This document shows, piece after piece, positions 1 to 10,999 of a stretch of DNA of 64,000 bases. Source of the DNA: Xylaria sp. FL1777 (lineage: Eukaryota > Ascomycota > Sordariomycetes > Xylariales > Xylariaceae). The position numbers and the translations under genes are program-made. Numbering within the stretch: position 1 is the first letter of the stretch; each line of letters begins with the position of its first letter. Location of the stretch: positions 465,212-529,211 of the forward strand of contig MU400523.1 in NCBI GenBank assembly GCA_022578965.1, given 5' to 3'. The notes below the pieces were generated by a model. The model searched no databases. It saw nothing but the letters and a program-made list of their open reading frames with translations, and was not told the DNA's origin.

Positions 1-317
1 GATAGCTGTCCACATGGATGGTGATATTTCCTTTCAGCTCTTTGCCTAGAGACTGAAACGTGGTCCTGCCTAGAACTGCGGTCGCTGCTTGGCCGTCTCA
101 CTCCCTACTGCGTAAGTAAGTAGCTACGCAGATGGTTTTGTAACTTTTTCTTTCTCCTCAACCCCACCACAGTATCATCACCGTTCATATCTGTTAAGTC
201 GCATCGCGGCCGGACCCGAAGCCCGACAAATATATCGAGACGACACTGTTTAGGTACACTACCAACGCACAGAGTTTGTCTCTGCTAGCCAGTATCGGCG
301 CCTCTCCCGCGTCCACA
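1..317. other. 5' flank and leader of the first MFS gene
   Basis: No coding sequence is supported here. The stretch reads as promoter and 5' leader of the MFS gene that starts at 318. A pyrimidine-rich run (about 145-175) lies upstream of the start codon. An ORF on the opposite strand overlapping it has no features of a real gene. Confidence 0.4.
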
Positions 318-1732
318 ATGGCGCCCGTAGATCCCGCGCTGCGGAAGAAGGTGCTGAAGGTCATCTTCGTGTCGCTGTTATTGGATCTGGTAAGCGCCGT
401 CTCAACCACGTTAATTAGGAGGTCAACAGCGTCGCTGTATACTAATGATGCGGTGCTCCTTCGATTTCGCAGATCTCCTTCACTTTCATTCTGCCTCTTT
501 TCCCGAAGCTCCTCGAATTCTACCGCAACAGTGAAGCCGGTCCGGGCTCACGAACAACCGTTCTCGCTCGCGTCCTTGATGGCTTAAATGCCTACAAATC
601 CTCCTTCTCCCGACCGATCGACTCGAGATATGACATCGTATTGCTGGGAGGCGCCCTCGGCAGTCTCTTCTCCCTTCTACAGGCCATTGCGTCTCCCGTC
701 ATTGGACACCTTTCCGACAAATATGGACGGCGAACCGCGCTCCTCGCCAGCATGGCCGGAAACATCATGTCTGTTCTCCTTTGGGTGATGGCTGTTGACT
801 TCAGGACGTTCTTGGCATCGCGCATTGTTGGTGGACTGTCTGAGGGTAACGTGCAGCTAGCGACAGCGATTGCGACCGATATATCAGATGAGAATAGCCG
901 CGGCTCAACTATGGCTCTGATCGGCGCCTGCTTCTCTATCGCATTTACATTCGGTCCTGCTCTTGGTGCCTACTTGAGCTCGATCGGAACCGTCGCGGCC
1001 AATCCCTTCGCTACAGCTGCTGCTGTATCACTGTCACTCATTGTTACTGAGACGGTATATTTATATGTTGCCCTCCCGGAAACACTACCGTTGAAGACAG
1101 AGAAAACGAGTGCCTCTAAAGCGGCTGCCGAACCTGCGCCAGTAACACGCACGAATTCCCATACCCTCCTCAATGCAGTGCACTTTCTATTCCTGCTTTT
1201 CTTCTCCGGCATGGAATTTTCCCTGCCATTCATGACCTACGATCTCTTCCAATACACGTCCGCCAAAAACGGAAGACTGCTCGGTTATATTGGTCTTGTG
1301 GCGTCGATTCTGCAGGGAGGTGTTACGCGTCGCTTACCACCATTACTCACCGTGCGCATAGGCGTGGGCGCATGCTTAGTCGCATTTGCGATTCTCACGC
1401 GCACGTATACAGTCAGCTCTCTCTATATAGCCGCTACGTGTCTAGCGACGACATCGGCTACAGTTGTCAGTGGCTTGAACGCACTGGCTAGCTTTGAGGT
1501 GAGTGCCAATGAGCGCGGCGGGAAGCTAGGGATTCTAAGAAGCTGGGGTCAATTGGGTCGGGGCTTAGGCCCGATCTTGTTCACTAGTGCATATTGGTGG
1601 GCTGGTAGAGAATCGGCATATACCATAGGCTCTGTAGGACTTTTGGTCGTGTCGATATTAGTCTTTGCGGGGCTAAAGACACCCCCTGGCTCTATAGGAA
1701 AGAGCATAGCTTCGAAGAAAAAAGAGTTGTAA
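318..1732 (+). CDS. MFS transporter, DHA1 / MFSD10-like (443 aa, 2 exons)
   Basis: Exons 318-389 and 473-1732, phase-0 intron with a GTAAGC donor and CGCAG acceptor, giving 443 residues. Seen: the first helix (LLLDLISFTFILPLFPKLL) is created only by the splice, which strongly supports the intron. The A-motif of major facilitator proteins follows at the loop between helices 2 and 3 (GHLSDKYGRR), and hydrophobic segments continue to the C-terminus, with a short charged central loop near residues 220-240. The start ATG at 318 precedes a basic cytosolic N-terminus. The first helix resembles the tetracycline-transporter-like MFSD10 group of the 12-helix DHA1 family. Substrate is unknown. It would sit in the plasma or an internal membrane as a proton-coupled carrier (family inference). 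Confidence 0.88.
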
Positions 1733-2826
1733 AATTGGGCGCGGTTGGATGTAGTAGATAAAAGTTCGGCATATTCACTCAGGTACGGTATACGTATATA
1801 TATTAACCTAACCTCCACCTTGAACATGCAACTGTATTGGGAAGACTGCTCGGCTATCTGGAGAGGGCAATTATATGATGGTAAATAGCGTTTGACGAGC
1901 TGCGCTTCGACTTGCTATACTTCGCCGCTCTGGGAAGATAGCATTAGGAACTAACGTGTAGCAACACCCAAAAACATTGGCGATTATCATTTGTGTCACC
2001 AATCCGATATTCGACACTTCGATGGGATGCGTAGGTACACCAATGACATGGTCGTTCTCATCGTGAATGAGATATATACCTACCTAGGTAGGTTAGGTTA
2101 TAACCATAACTAGAAGGTAGCCGTAGGCGAACAAAAAAAGAAACAAAGCGAGATATGACGAGGCTGACTCTGATATACCTTCATTCCTGATGTTTTTTCT
2201 TTTCGACGCCGCAATCTAGTCGTCAGCCGCAGTGACCTACCTGTTGCTCACAGCTCACTCATTCATCATCCAATGGCCTCTCGAAGACTTAACAAGTCAC
2301 ATCATGGAGTTCCGAAGAAGCAGTTATTAAGTCCAAGGCACGGTGTTCAGAACGGCTCGTGCTCTTTATTAAATAATGACGGGGAAGCTTTCCGAGAGAT
2401 CCTTGGCTAGCGCATTTCAGGGGTGAGAGCCTCACCTGATGTTCTCATGCTACGCGTTCAAATCGCGTCAAAATGTTTTTTCTTCTTCAGCTGAATCATC
2501 AATGCGTGATAATCAATTGATTTTCTCGATTTTATATATGTGGATATATCGAAGCGCGTGCTCTGGTATGTGAGCAGATATATATATACGTTGTCACGAT
2601 GTCGGGAAACCAAAAAGTAAGAGGACAATACTCACTCTCTTGCACATAGACGACAATTGGTATACGAACCGAACCCGGAATACTGAAACTCTGGTGTTAG
2701 CATTTTATAGCCCTGGGCGATGCCAGCAACCGCGCCAATATTTCGCTCGCGAGACCAGTTGTCGGCCAGAAGCAGCTCACAAACGGCCCTGCGGCTGCTA
2801 TACCCAGTTTCACAGAATTCATAGCC
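1733..2826. other. Intergenic region with AT-rich patches and a Pol III-like relic
   Basis: Holds the 3' end of the MFS gene and the promoter of the DUF7726-like gene. A short palindromic CTACCTAGGTAG-type motif lies near 2088-2100, and alternating TA near 2575-2592. Around 2400-2470 a Box A-like TGGCTAG, a perfect T-arm-like hairpin (5 bp stem, 7 nt loop) and a T run follow one another, but no full cloverleaf forms. No protein gene is supported. Confidence 0.4.
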
Positions 2827-3772
2827 ATGACCGGTACAAGCCAGGCCGCGTCTAAGACGCCCGGGCCAACGGGCCGGTCTGCAACAACAACATCCGGGGT
2901 CGCCGGCAACGCCCCGAAAACCGGCACCGCTGGCAAGAAACGCAAGTCGGAGACTACGCTGGAAGAGGACATAGCGGCATATAAGCAGAACCTGGACCAC
3001 ATCGTCAGCCGCGACGACTTCGAAGACGACCCTATCCCCAGCTGCAACGTGGTGCGCGGGCGCATCAACAAGCTGCTCGACTCGGGCATCATGAAGAAGA
3101 CGGAGTTCACCAAGGCCATCGGGGTCAACGCTAACTCGCTGAACAAGTTCCTGCAGGCCTCCGGCCAGATGGGCGGCAGCGGCAGCAGCACGTACTATAA
3201 CGCGTGGGCGTGGTTCAAGCAGCGGGAGGTCGCCAAGGTGAAGATGCCGGACGTCAAAAAGCGGCAGAAGCTCGAAGCAGACGCCGCCACCGCCGCCGCC
3301 GCCGGGGGGACCGAAGCAGGATCATCTTCCAGCAGGACGCCAAGCTCTGCAGCGATGATGGCCGTCGCCACTGCGCTACTGGAGATCAGCAACATCCACC
3401 TGCCGGGCGAGGAGACGGACAGCGTCGAGGTGTACGACACGTGCGACGAGATCCGGCGCAAGATCAACGCGCACCTGAAGACGCCGGGCCTGACGCAGAC
3501 GCAGTTCTGCCGGGACCTGTACGCGCAGCTGCGGGCGCCCAAGTGCAAGGCCATCCAGTCGAAGCAGCTGGCCGACTTCCGCGCCATGAAGGGCCCGCGG
3601 ACGGGCGCGCGGAGCTCCGTCTTCTACGCCGCCTACGTCTACTTCGAGAAGCTGCGTCTCGCGCGGGGCGGGCCCAAGTCCGCCCATCGCACCACCATGG
3701 AGAGCGTGTGGGCTGCCGAGGGCGGCTTCGAGCGCGACGTCGACCATCGCACTGGGTGAGTCGTTATTACTA

Positions 3773-3814
<42 letters not shown>

Positions 3815-3952
3815 TTGTTTGACTTTTGCTGCTGATGTGCGAGCTAACTAACTATGTGTTGTTTTTCTTGTAGTTTTATTGTTCCTACCGGCTCGACGGT
3901 GCACTTCGATCAGTACGGTTTGGCGAGAACGGGGGGATATGGGTACTATTAG
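2827..3952 (+). CDS. Protein with two DUF7726-like repeats (335 aa, 2 exons)
   Basis: Exons 2827-3755 and 3874-3952, a phase-2 intron with GTGAGT donor, GCTAACTAAC branch site and TTGTAG acceptor. Without splicing the frame runs on only 14 bases to an in-frame stop; with it the protein ends in a Gly/Tyr-rich tail. Seen: a low-complexity N-terminus with a basic KKRK patch (residues 37-40), then two copies of one module, residues 73-135 and 206-278. Each begins with Cys, has a (V/I)RxxIN-type helix, a TxFxx helix and ends in an aromatic motif (YYNAWAWF and FYAAYVYFEKL). An Ala/Gly/Ser linker separates them. The module resembles the fungal uncharacterised domain I know as DUF7726, which looks like a helix-turn-helix fold. 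A nuclear or nucleic-acid role is plausible but inferred. The intron carries a hexanucleotide microsatellite. Confidence 0.82.
3775..3816 (+). repeat. GTTGCT hexanucleotide microsatellite inside an intron
   Basis: Six perfect tandem GTTGCT copies (3775-3810) followed by GTTGTT, lying between the donor and the branch site of the DUF7726-like gene intron. Repeat-number changes would lengthen the intron but not the protein. Confidence 0.9.
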
Positions 3953-5119
3953 TACGGCTAAAATAAAGAGGGTTGGGTACTCGGCTGGTCGGCTGTTTGT
4001 TAGGGTTAGATTATTTCTACGAGGAAGACTCGATTCGGGCGTCGTTTATCTCGTGGTTCATCAGTAGTGTTTTGTAATGTGAAAATTCAATGCCTCCGTT
4101 TAAGACTGCGTGCGTTCCATGAAGAAGTGCTTGGCTTAACCCCAAGTTAGGAATTTGATCCCTAGAGATCGGACTAAGACAAGCCACCTCATCAGATAAA
4201 CCTTCGTCCGGTTTCTTTGGTTTCCGGTGTTAGGCGTGTACCTCAACATGTGGTGCTAGGCTACCATAGACCAGGGATTGTAAGCACACTGCATCCGTTG
4301 AGGCACCTATCGGATGAGCTTAGGGAATTCATTCACTACATACTTAAGTACTTGCCTATTATAGCCTTTTTCCTAATCAAGACATGAGTCGCTCCACTGT
4401 CCACTAGGAGCTCTGTGCAGAAGTTGAGACATTAGCCGGTAGTCTAACTATCTCGAGAATAGAATGCGAGCCAATGAGAATTTCTATTGTCAATAATAGA
4501 AATCTAATATATCGTGAAAGTTGACCTCAGTTCTTGGCGTCAGTCTGGCCGGTTCCCGCTAAGAACCTATTCCGACTTGTCGAAGGGTCGACTTAGTTGT
4601 TGAGCTATCATCGTAGCGTTGCCAGTGTGTATAGCTTCCCACACTTAAGTTATGATTTACAGAGGGACCATGTAGACTTACGTCTGCACTGCTAACCACA
4701 AAACGCTCAACTTCACATAAGATAAATTAAAGAGAGTTGAGATTGTATGGCGTTCATCCCAACTATTTTTATCTTCGCGAGAATTCCTGCCTTTAGTTTA
4801 GTAGATTAATTGAGACCTGACTTCTTATCTGGTTGGAGTTAAAACAACAACAACAACAAGGAACATCCATTCTCCTCGTTAAGATGCTTCATGTGCTGGC
4901 TGGATATGCTTCATGCTGAGATGGGCGGAATCGGTCATGAAGCAGTCTCCATAGCTTATTACTAGACTTATTGATGGACATGATATGAACATATAACATC
5001 ACTGACTCGCCCCTTCAGTATACTGCTCAGACAAGTTGCTGAGAATAGTTGAGCATAGCCTTCAGAGATTCATCAAGTCCCAGAGCCAATCCGACCTTCT
5101 AGTCTTCCATGTGAACACA
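3953..5119. other. Intergenic region
   Basis: Terminator region of the DUF7726-like gene and promoter of the cutinase. No ORF with recognisable content was found. A short CAA repeat is present near 4845-4859. The composition is ordinary. Confidence 0.4.
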
Positions 5120-5888
5120 ATGCCGTCAATTACCAAGGTCTCTCTTCTTTCCTTGTTCGCCTTGTCTTCGACGGCGGCACCAACCGACAGCGTGCCGAGT
5201 AAACGCGCCGCTGCTTCAAGCACATGCCCGTCATACACCATCATCAACACCAGAGGGACAGGAGAGCCCCAAGGCGAGTCCGCCGGCTTCCGAACCATGA
5301 ACTCGCAAATCACGTCTCAGCTTTCAGGCGGCAAGATCTACAACACTGTATACCCGGCCGGCCTCAATCAAAACTCCGCCGCAGGAACCCAAGACATCAT
5401 CAACCAAATCTCAACGACACTTGAGTCATCTCCGGACGAGTGCTTCATCTTGCAGGGTTACTCGCAGGGCGCCGCCGCCACAGTCAATGCCTTACCAAGC
5501 CTCACCGGCGCCAGCTTCGATGCGGTAAAGGGGGTGTTCCTCATCGGAGATCCAGAACACAAGAGCGGACTGGCCTCTAATATTGATAACAACGGGGGAA
5601 CCACCACCAAGGATGCGAACGGCTTATCGGCAGCGCTGTCAGATGGGATCCCCGATAACTGGATCAGCAAGACCTCCGACGTCTGCATCTTCGTAAGTCA
5701 GCTGACTGCATGTCTTTGGAATGGATATCGAATGATTGCTGACGTAGGAATTTTAAAAGGGGGACGGTGTCTGCGACGCCGCCCACGGCGTTGGGGTCAA
5801 TGCCCAACATCTTTCATACCCAGCTGATTCTAGTACCCAGAAATTAGGCGCCTCATTTGCGATTGAGAAGTTGGGCGGTTCCTCTTGA
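5120..5888 (+). CDS. Secreted cutinase-family serine esterase (CE5, 233 aa, 2 exons)
   Basis: Exons 5120-5692 and 5760-5888, phase-0 intron, GTAAGT donor. The first AG (GACGTAG) would open a stop within three codons. The next AG (TAAAAG at 5758-5759) restores a perfect cutinase C-terminus, so it is chosen. Seen: signal peptide over residues 1-20, catalytic Ser115 in GYSQG, Asp193 in GDGVCD, His208 in QHLSY, and Cys pairs consistent with the family disulfides (Cys36/Cys108, Cys189/Cys196). The length is usual for the family. Known of the family: secreted alpha/beta hydrolases cleaving cutin polyester or related acyl or acetyl esters. Which substrate applies here is not visible. The ATG at 5120 is preferred over an upstream in-frame ATG-less extension because the signal peptide starts there. 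Confidence 0.9.
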
Positions 5889-7579
5889 AGTTAGCTGTTG
5901 ATTTGCGAACCCTTGTATAATAAAAGACGATTACGAGAACTGCATAAGCTGGTGACTTCGTTTCTAGATCTCAAAACTTCCAGTCCTAGAGTCTTTCGCG
6001 CTAAGCCTACACTATTTTTATGCAACATTACTAGGTTAGGATTCGAGGAACTATCTCGCGCAGACGTTGCATCTTAGTGTGGGATGTAAATAGATCACCT
6101 AAGCTAGATGAGCGACCCCATTCAGATGACCTGATTGAGACACTTCAATATTTCGACTTCCCGAATTTACGATGTTGGTCCTGTGATATTAGATTCTTAA
6201 GTAGATGCTAACGGGGTATTGCGGTCGAATCACTTCAATACTGGGGTGATAAGAATAAGTACGGAGATCCGAACTCCAGGTTACAAGTTATAGAAGATAT
6301 GAAACAAGAATTGCTAGCGGAGCGACTACAGCATCGGGTAGTAACCTTGTAGTTTGGGCAACCGACTATGTCGGGAATTAAACTCATTTCACTTCCACTT
6401 GCCCCTGACATCCCAAGACTTTCGCCACCCACGCTCCCTCCTCCACCTCCAGGACACGACCTGGGACGAGAGGCGTAACGGGAAGACGAGATCAGGAAGT
6501 TCGAGGATGAAGTCGGAGTCGATCCCACAGTGGTGGCCGGGGTCAATGACGCCGCATCACCATACCAATCCCGATTCCGGTTCCGACTTAGACGGCAATT
6601 CTCCTAATGACGATTGCTCTAAAAGATTATAGGTGATGGTGTCATCTTGTCTTGCAGCTGACAGGATTCCACAAATCGGAGTTCGTATTAAGCAAAGTCT
6701 GAATCATAGCATCAGTTACCTAGCGTTCCGGTGCTACGGGGAACCGGTAGCAACGGTTGATGAGCGTCATATGGGCCGATAACATCGACTCGTCATGGCA
6801 TCATATCTGCACATGCGTCCTACGATTCTTCTAAACTAACTTCAGCTAGTTGCATGGGAAGTTTGAGTTGCTAATATGTCTACTGTCGTACATGCTGGCA
6901 TCATCCCGTATAACCTATAATATTCGCATATTAGACCGGAATCTTTTTTCCAGTAAACTTGTTGTGATGTGGTGCCTTAGAAGTATGCTAGCTGATATCT
7001 TAGTAAGGTTTTCTATACGATGCGATATCAATAGGCTCTATAACTAATGTTGACGCAATAATGAGTGATATATTACGGCAAGCTGTTAAATAAAGTTCGG
7101 GGCCCCTTGAAGCTGCTCCGCTGTCTGTATCCTAACGCAGCAGGAATCCGATTTAGCGAGTGACGCACTGATGCTATCGAAGACCACTTTTTACTTTCCG
7201 TCTAAAAACCATCTCATGTCTCTAAGCACCTCTTTGATTTACCATATGGTGACGCATACTTGATGTGTCTAAAATTGTGAGTGCTCTTAGGAGCAGAGCA
7301 TTCACGATTACGTGCGGTGGGAGGACCGGCAAGGGACTTGCAGGAGTTAGACAGCGTCATAGAAAATAGCTCTTGCCGCGTGTTATGGTGATTTATATTT
7401 ATAGTATTATAACCTCTTTAATGTCCGTAGCCTGTCACCAACTCTGTCTCGATATAATTAATCACTATTTATCATTCATATAGGCGGCGTAAGCATTCGA
7501 CATCTACTAGACCCGACATAATTGTAGGCTCTCTTCTAGACACCGCCGCTGAACCATCCTGGACGCCGCATCGCCCAAC
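5889..7579. other. Intergenic region containing a decayed ORF
   Basis: Apart from the decayed frame listed separately (about 6212-6606), no gene is supported. The region from about 6840 is AT-richer. The end of the stretch is the promoter of the coiled-coil gene. Confidence 0.4.
6212..6606 (+). pseudogene. Decayed protein-coding frame, family not recognised
   Basis: One frame between stop codons near 6209 and 6604 reads as protein-like sequence interrupted by only two internal stops (about 6347 and 6476). It contains a charged segment (YGDPNSRLQVIEDMKQELL), a Pro-rich segment (PPTLPPPPPGHD) and a second charged segment (EDEIRKFEDEVGVDPTV). The amphipathic, low-stop character over roughly 130 codons is unlike the surrounding intergenic DNA. 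No initiator, intron or neighbouring exon could be found. I do not recognise the family. It could be a gene relic, or exons of a gene I failed to splice. Confidence 0.4.
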
Positions 7580-10482
7580 ATGGAGGTCGAAACTCTCTTA
7601 CCGCAATTGCAGGATACGCTGTCACAGATACGTTCTACCATTAGCGAGCTGTCTGCAAAGGCGCAAAATGATGAGCTTGGCCAATTGGAGCAGAAACGGG
7701 AACGTCTAATAGCAGGTTTAAAATCCTCTTTTCAAAAAGATAAAGAAACACTTGAGGCGAAGCGCCAAAGAGAATTGGAGGACATACAGAAGAGAAGGAA
7801 GCAAGAAGACGAGGAGCGTGCCACTCAGCGTCAACAAGAGGATGACGAACTCAACAAGGCCAAAGCCAAAGAAGACAGAAAGCGGCAACAAAAACATGAC
7901 AGAGAGGTAGACTCCGTTGTAGATGAGACTGAACGAAAAATGGACGAGATCGAGGAGGTAGCTCAAAGTATGGTCGAACAGGGAAAGAAGAAAATGCACG
8001 ATCTTGACGAGAGAAGGAGAGTAAGGAAATTAACAAAACATAATAAAGTTGACTCAGAACGCTGACATTTCATAGGAATTAAATCACCTCATCGACGAAC
8101 AACTGGAACAATCTTTACCCACCTCTCCCCCGCGTAAAAGGGGTAGGCCGAAGAAAGAAGCAGGTGACCTTCCAAAAGATGGCCACAATGGTGAACCTGC
8201 TTCCACCGGTCTACAGCACAACGCTTCGAGCCCTAAAGCCGCCAACAAACCTCTCACACCTTCCAAGCCTCCACCACCTCCCGCTGTGAGCTCACCGGAA
8301 AAATCTCCAGATGGGAAAAAAGACGGTGAGCTGCCCTTCCAAGACAGGACCATCAGCTATCCGCAGGTAGCGAAGGACTCCGCCAACAGCTTGCCAAGGT
8401 CCTTCGCAGAGGCTTTGAAGAAAGACATGTCTAATGGATCAAAGGACAAGCCAGAAAGCACAGAAAGTAGCGAACATGATGTGGTACAGCAGCATTTTGT
8501 GCGTGATGGTAGGTATATACCTGCGTAACAGTGCGAGAAATATAGCGCACATACTAGCAATAACTAGATACTGATGATAATCTGCCAGGACTCAGAGGCG
8601 CGTTACCAAATATCAAATCAGGTAAGAAACCGCACGCGGATATGACAGTCGATGCACTAACGAATAGAAGGCATTGTAGCACGTAGCGGTGAGACTGAAC
8701 CTACAAAATTGGGGAACATTACAAGAGATGGGCAGATTGTTGAGAATGTCAAACCACTGCCTAAGGAGAAATCTGAAGTAGGGAAATCTACAGATCAAAG
8801 TGTCGAAGATCTGTCACATAAAAATCCACCAACAGTTCAACCCATCCGATCCAATGGCGTGCAGTCTATTCACTCTTTTGAGCCCAAGACAACCGATGTG
8901 AAGCAACAAAATGATATTAAATTTGAAGAACAAGTCTCTGGATCCCAGCCCCTATTTACTGAGAACCATGGACAAATCATTTCGAATGTAGGGAGACATA
9001 GAGAAGGCACAGAGACCCAACCATTGAGAGATCAGCCCCATATCCCTGATATCGACAAAACAAAAATTGAAAATTGTGCAAGAAACGCTATGGGTGACGA
9101 GAGTCCCGAAGAACTAGAGAGGGCGCATATGAATAATGACGCGGCGGCCGTTAGGCCGAAGGTGGAAGGTTATACTGTCGGTATCTCAACAATGTTCTAT
9201 AATGTGTCTATATATCTGCTAACAAGAATCTAAAGACTCAAAAGCGACCTTTCGGTCTCCAAGGCTATCATCTTCATCTGACAAGCGAAATTCAGGGGAG
9301 GGTGGTTGGACGCACGATCAAGTGCAACCCGAACGGTCAACGACTTCGGATTTACTTAAACAAAAACAGTCGGAGAGCGATAGAGGCTCTTCTGAGGGCC
9401 TAACACGATCGAAAACTTCCAGACAGCCCTACCCGGCTGCTGTTGAACCCGACCTTTTGAAACAATCAAGTCCTACCCCGGATAATCTCGTCTTATCACT
9501 TGACGGAGATGTGCTCGATATTTCGCCCGAACCTGGGACTCCGGTCGGATTTGAACATATTCAGGATTCGAATTCCGGATTCCCTCACATTGTTGGACAA
9601 GAGGAACGGCAATCATTAGCGTCCCCTCTTCCTGTAGAGAACGAGACCGTCAGTGGACAAGATCAACTGTTCGATGAGAATAAGACCACCTCTGACCTTT
9701 CCGACCCTTCTATCAGCGAGGAAGAGCCCGATTTATCACCAAATGTACCCATTGATGGCCAGAGCTTATCGGTACTAACACAGCCACCTTCTGAACAAAG
9801 ACCGGATGACCAAGGGTTAACGTCATTGATAGGTGAATTTGACAACTGGGCAATCCTAACTGAGCAAATCACTGAGCGAGCACATGAAGTCTGTTGTCAG
9901 TCATTATTGTCAAGACATTCCCCTTTTCAAGATTATAATGAACCCGAGCAATCAAATGCTCAGGTCAAACCTAGGGACAACAATTCTCAAAATAATAGCC
10001 ATGGCAAGCCATCTTCAAATGTCAACATGACTTCACAGCCAAGACACCAAGGCTCATCTCCAGCAAGTCCCCCTTCCCCTATTCACGACACCGCTCCCGA
10101 GGTCGAGCACAGCCAATCGCCTCCGAATCCCCCCTCGCAGGATACAGAGCATATTAATGACCAGATGTCCAGTCACTCTCAATTTTCCCCCGTAGAGGCT
10201 CTCTGTTCCAATCTCTTTTCTGGTTTAGCTGGGTCAAACTCTGGAAAGCCAGACTCGTCTTCTCACGGCGCCACGTCGAATGACCGTGAACAGCTGAGGC
10301 GCCGTAGCAGTAGCACGGGGCCGCATCCAAAACACTCGAAACAACGCGGTAGGCCGAAGCATCAGTCGTTCCAGTCGCCAGAACGAGCACTTAATCCGCG
10401 AGAACACTTGTTCCAGAGTATTGATGACGATATTAACATCAGGACTGGTTGGTTCAGACATTCCAAGAGGGGGCTCAGTTAA
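7580..10482 (+). CDS. Coiled-coil protein with two AT-hook-like motifs (888 aa, 5 exons)
   Basis: Exons 7580-8020, 8076-8508, 8589-8621, 8668-9180 and 9236-10482. All four introns have GT...AG ends with CTAAC or CTGAC branch sites, and frames agree throughout, including a 33-base micro-exon. Seen: residues 1-147 are a long, highly charged Gln/Glu/Lys/Arg coiled coil. A KRGRPKK motif (168-174) follows, then about 700 residues of low-complexity Ser/Pro/Glu/Gln-rich, probably disordered sequence. A second GRP motif with basic flanks (QRGRPKH, GRP at 845-847) lies 41 residues from the C-terminus. The KRGRPKK/RGRPKH cores match the AT-hook consensus that binds the minor groove of AT-rich DNA, so a chromatin role is inferred. 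No catalytic domain is seen and no family is recognised. Confidence 0.75.
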
Positions 10483-10999
10483 GGATATATGTAAATTAAA
10501 CGAATGCTTAATCAATTAGTGCGAGGACATAATACATACGCAAGAATAAGATGCCATGTTTAAATTTAGGTAATTACTGATTCTGAAACTTGGTGTTGAA
10601 ATACTATTTGATGCTGTTTTGTCCTGGTTTATCTGTGTAGTGAACTGTAACATCGCTCCGAGAAAGCAAGTAATTCTCCGTCTATTTCTCCTTTCTCTCT
10701 GTTCGCTGCTGTGTCGAAGTACATCTTGCGCTGATCCTCACTTGTCTTCCATACCGAGATCGCGGAAGACATTCGTCCGTCACATCTTCTTCATACCAAC
10801 GTAGGAACATTCAGATAAAGACGAGCTTCATTTCCATGCCTTGCAAGCCGTTTTGAAACCTCAATAGCCGTCTTCTGAGCTTCTATATGATGCGCATGGA
10901 AAGGCAATTTACCAGCAAAGATGAGAGGGCGGAGTGAAGTTGCAGTATTAATAGCCGTACCAGAAGAAGCAGCAGAGGACCAAGAACCCAAGATTCCAT
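10483..10999. other. Intergenic region between convergent genes
   Basis: Lies between the 3' ends of the coiled-coil gene and the minus-strand small membrane-protein gene. It holds AT-rich untranslated sequence only. A 66-residue minus-strand frame at 10791-10991 has no supporting features. Confidence 0.4.

Noticed and set aside
3204..3851. Arg-rich 215-codon frame overlapping the DUF7726-like gene
   Set aside because: Frame shadow of the real gene that runs into the intron microsatellite (Cys run).
10791..10991. 66-codon minus-strand frame next to the small membrane-protein gene
   Set aside because: Separated by a stop, no splice sites that join it to the membrane protein.
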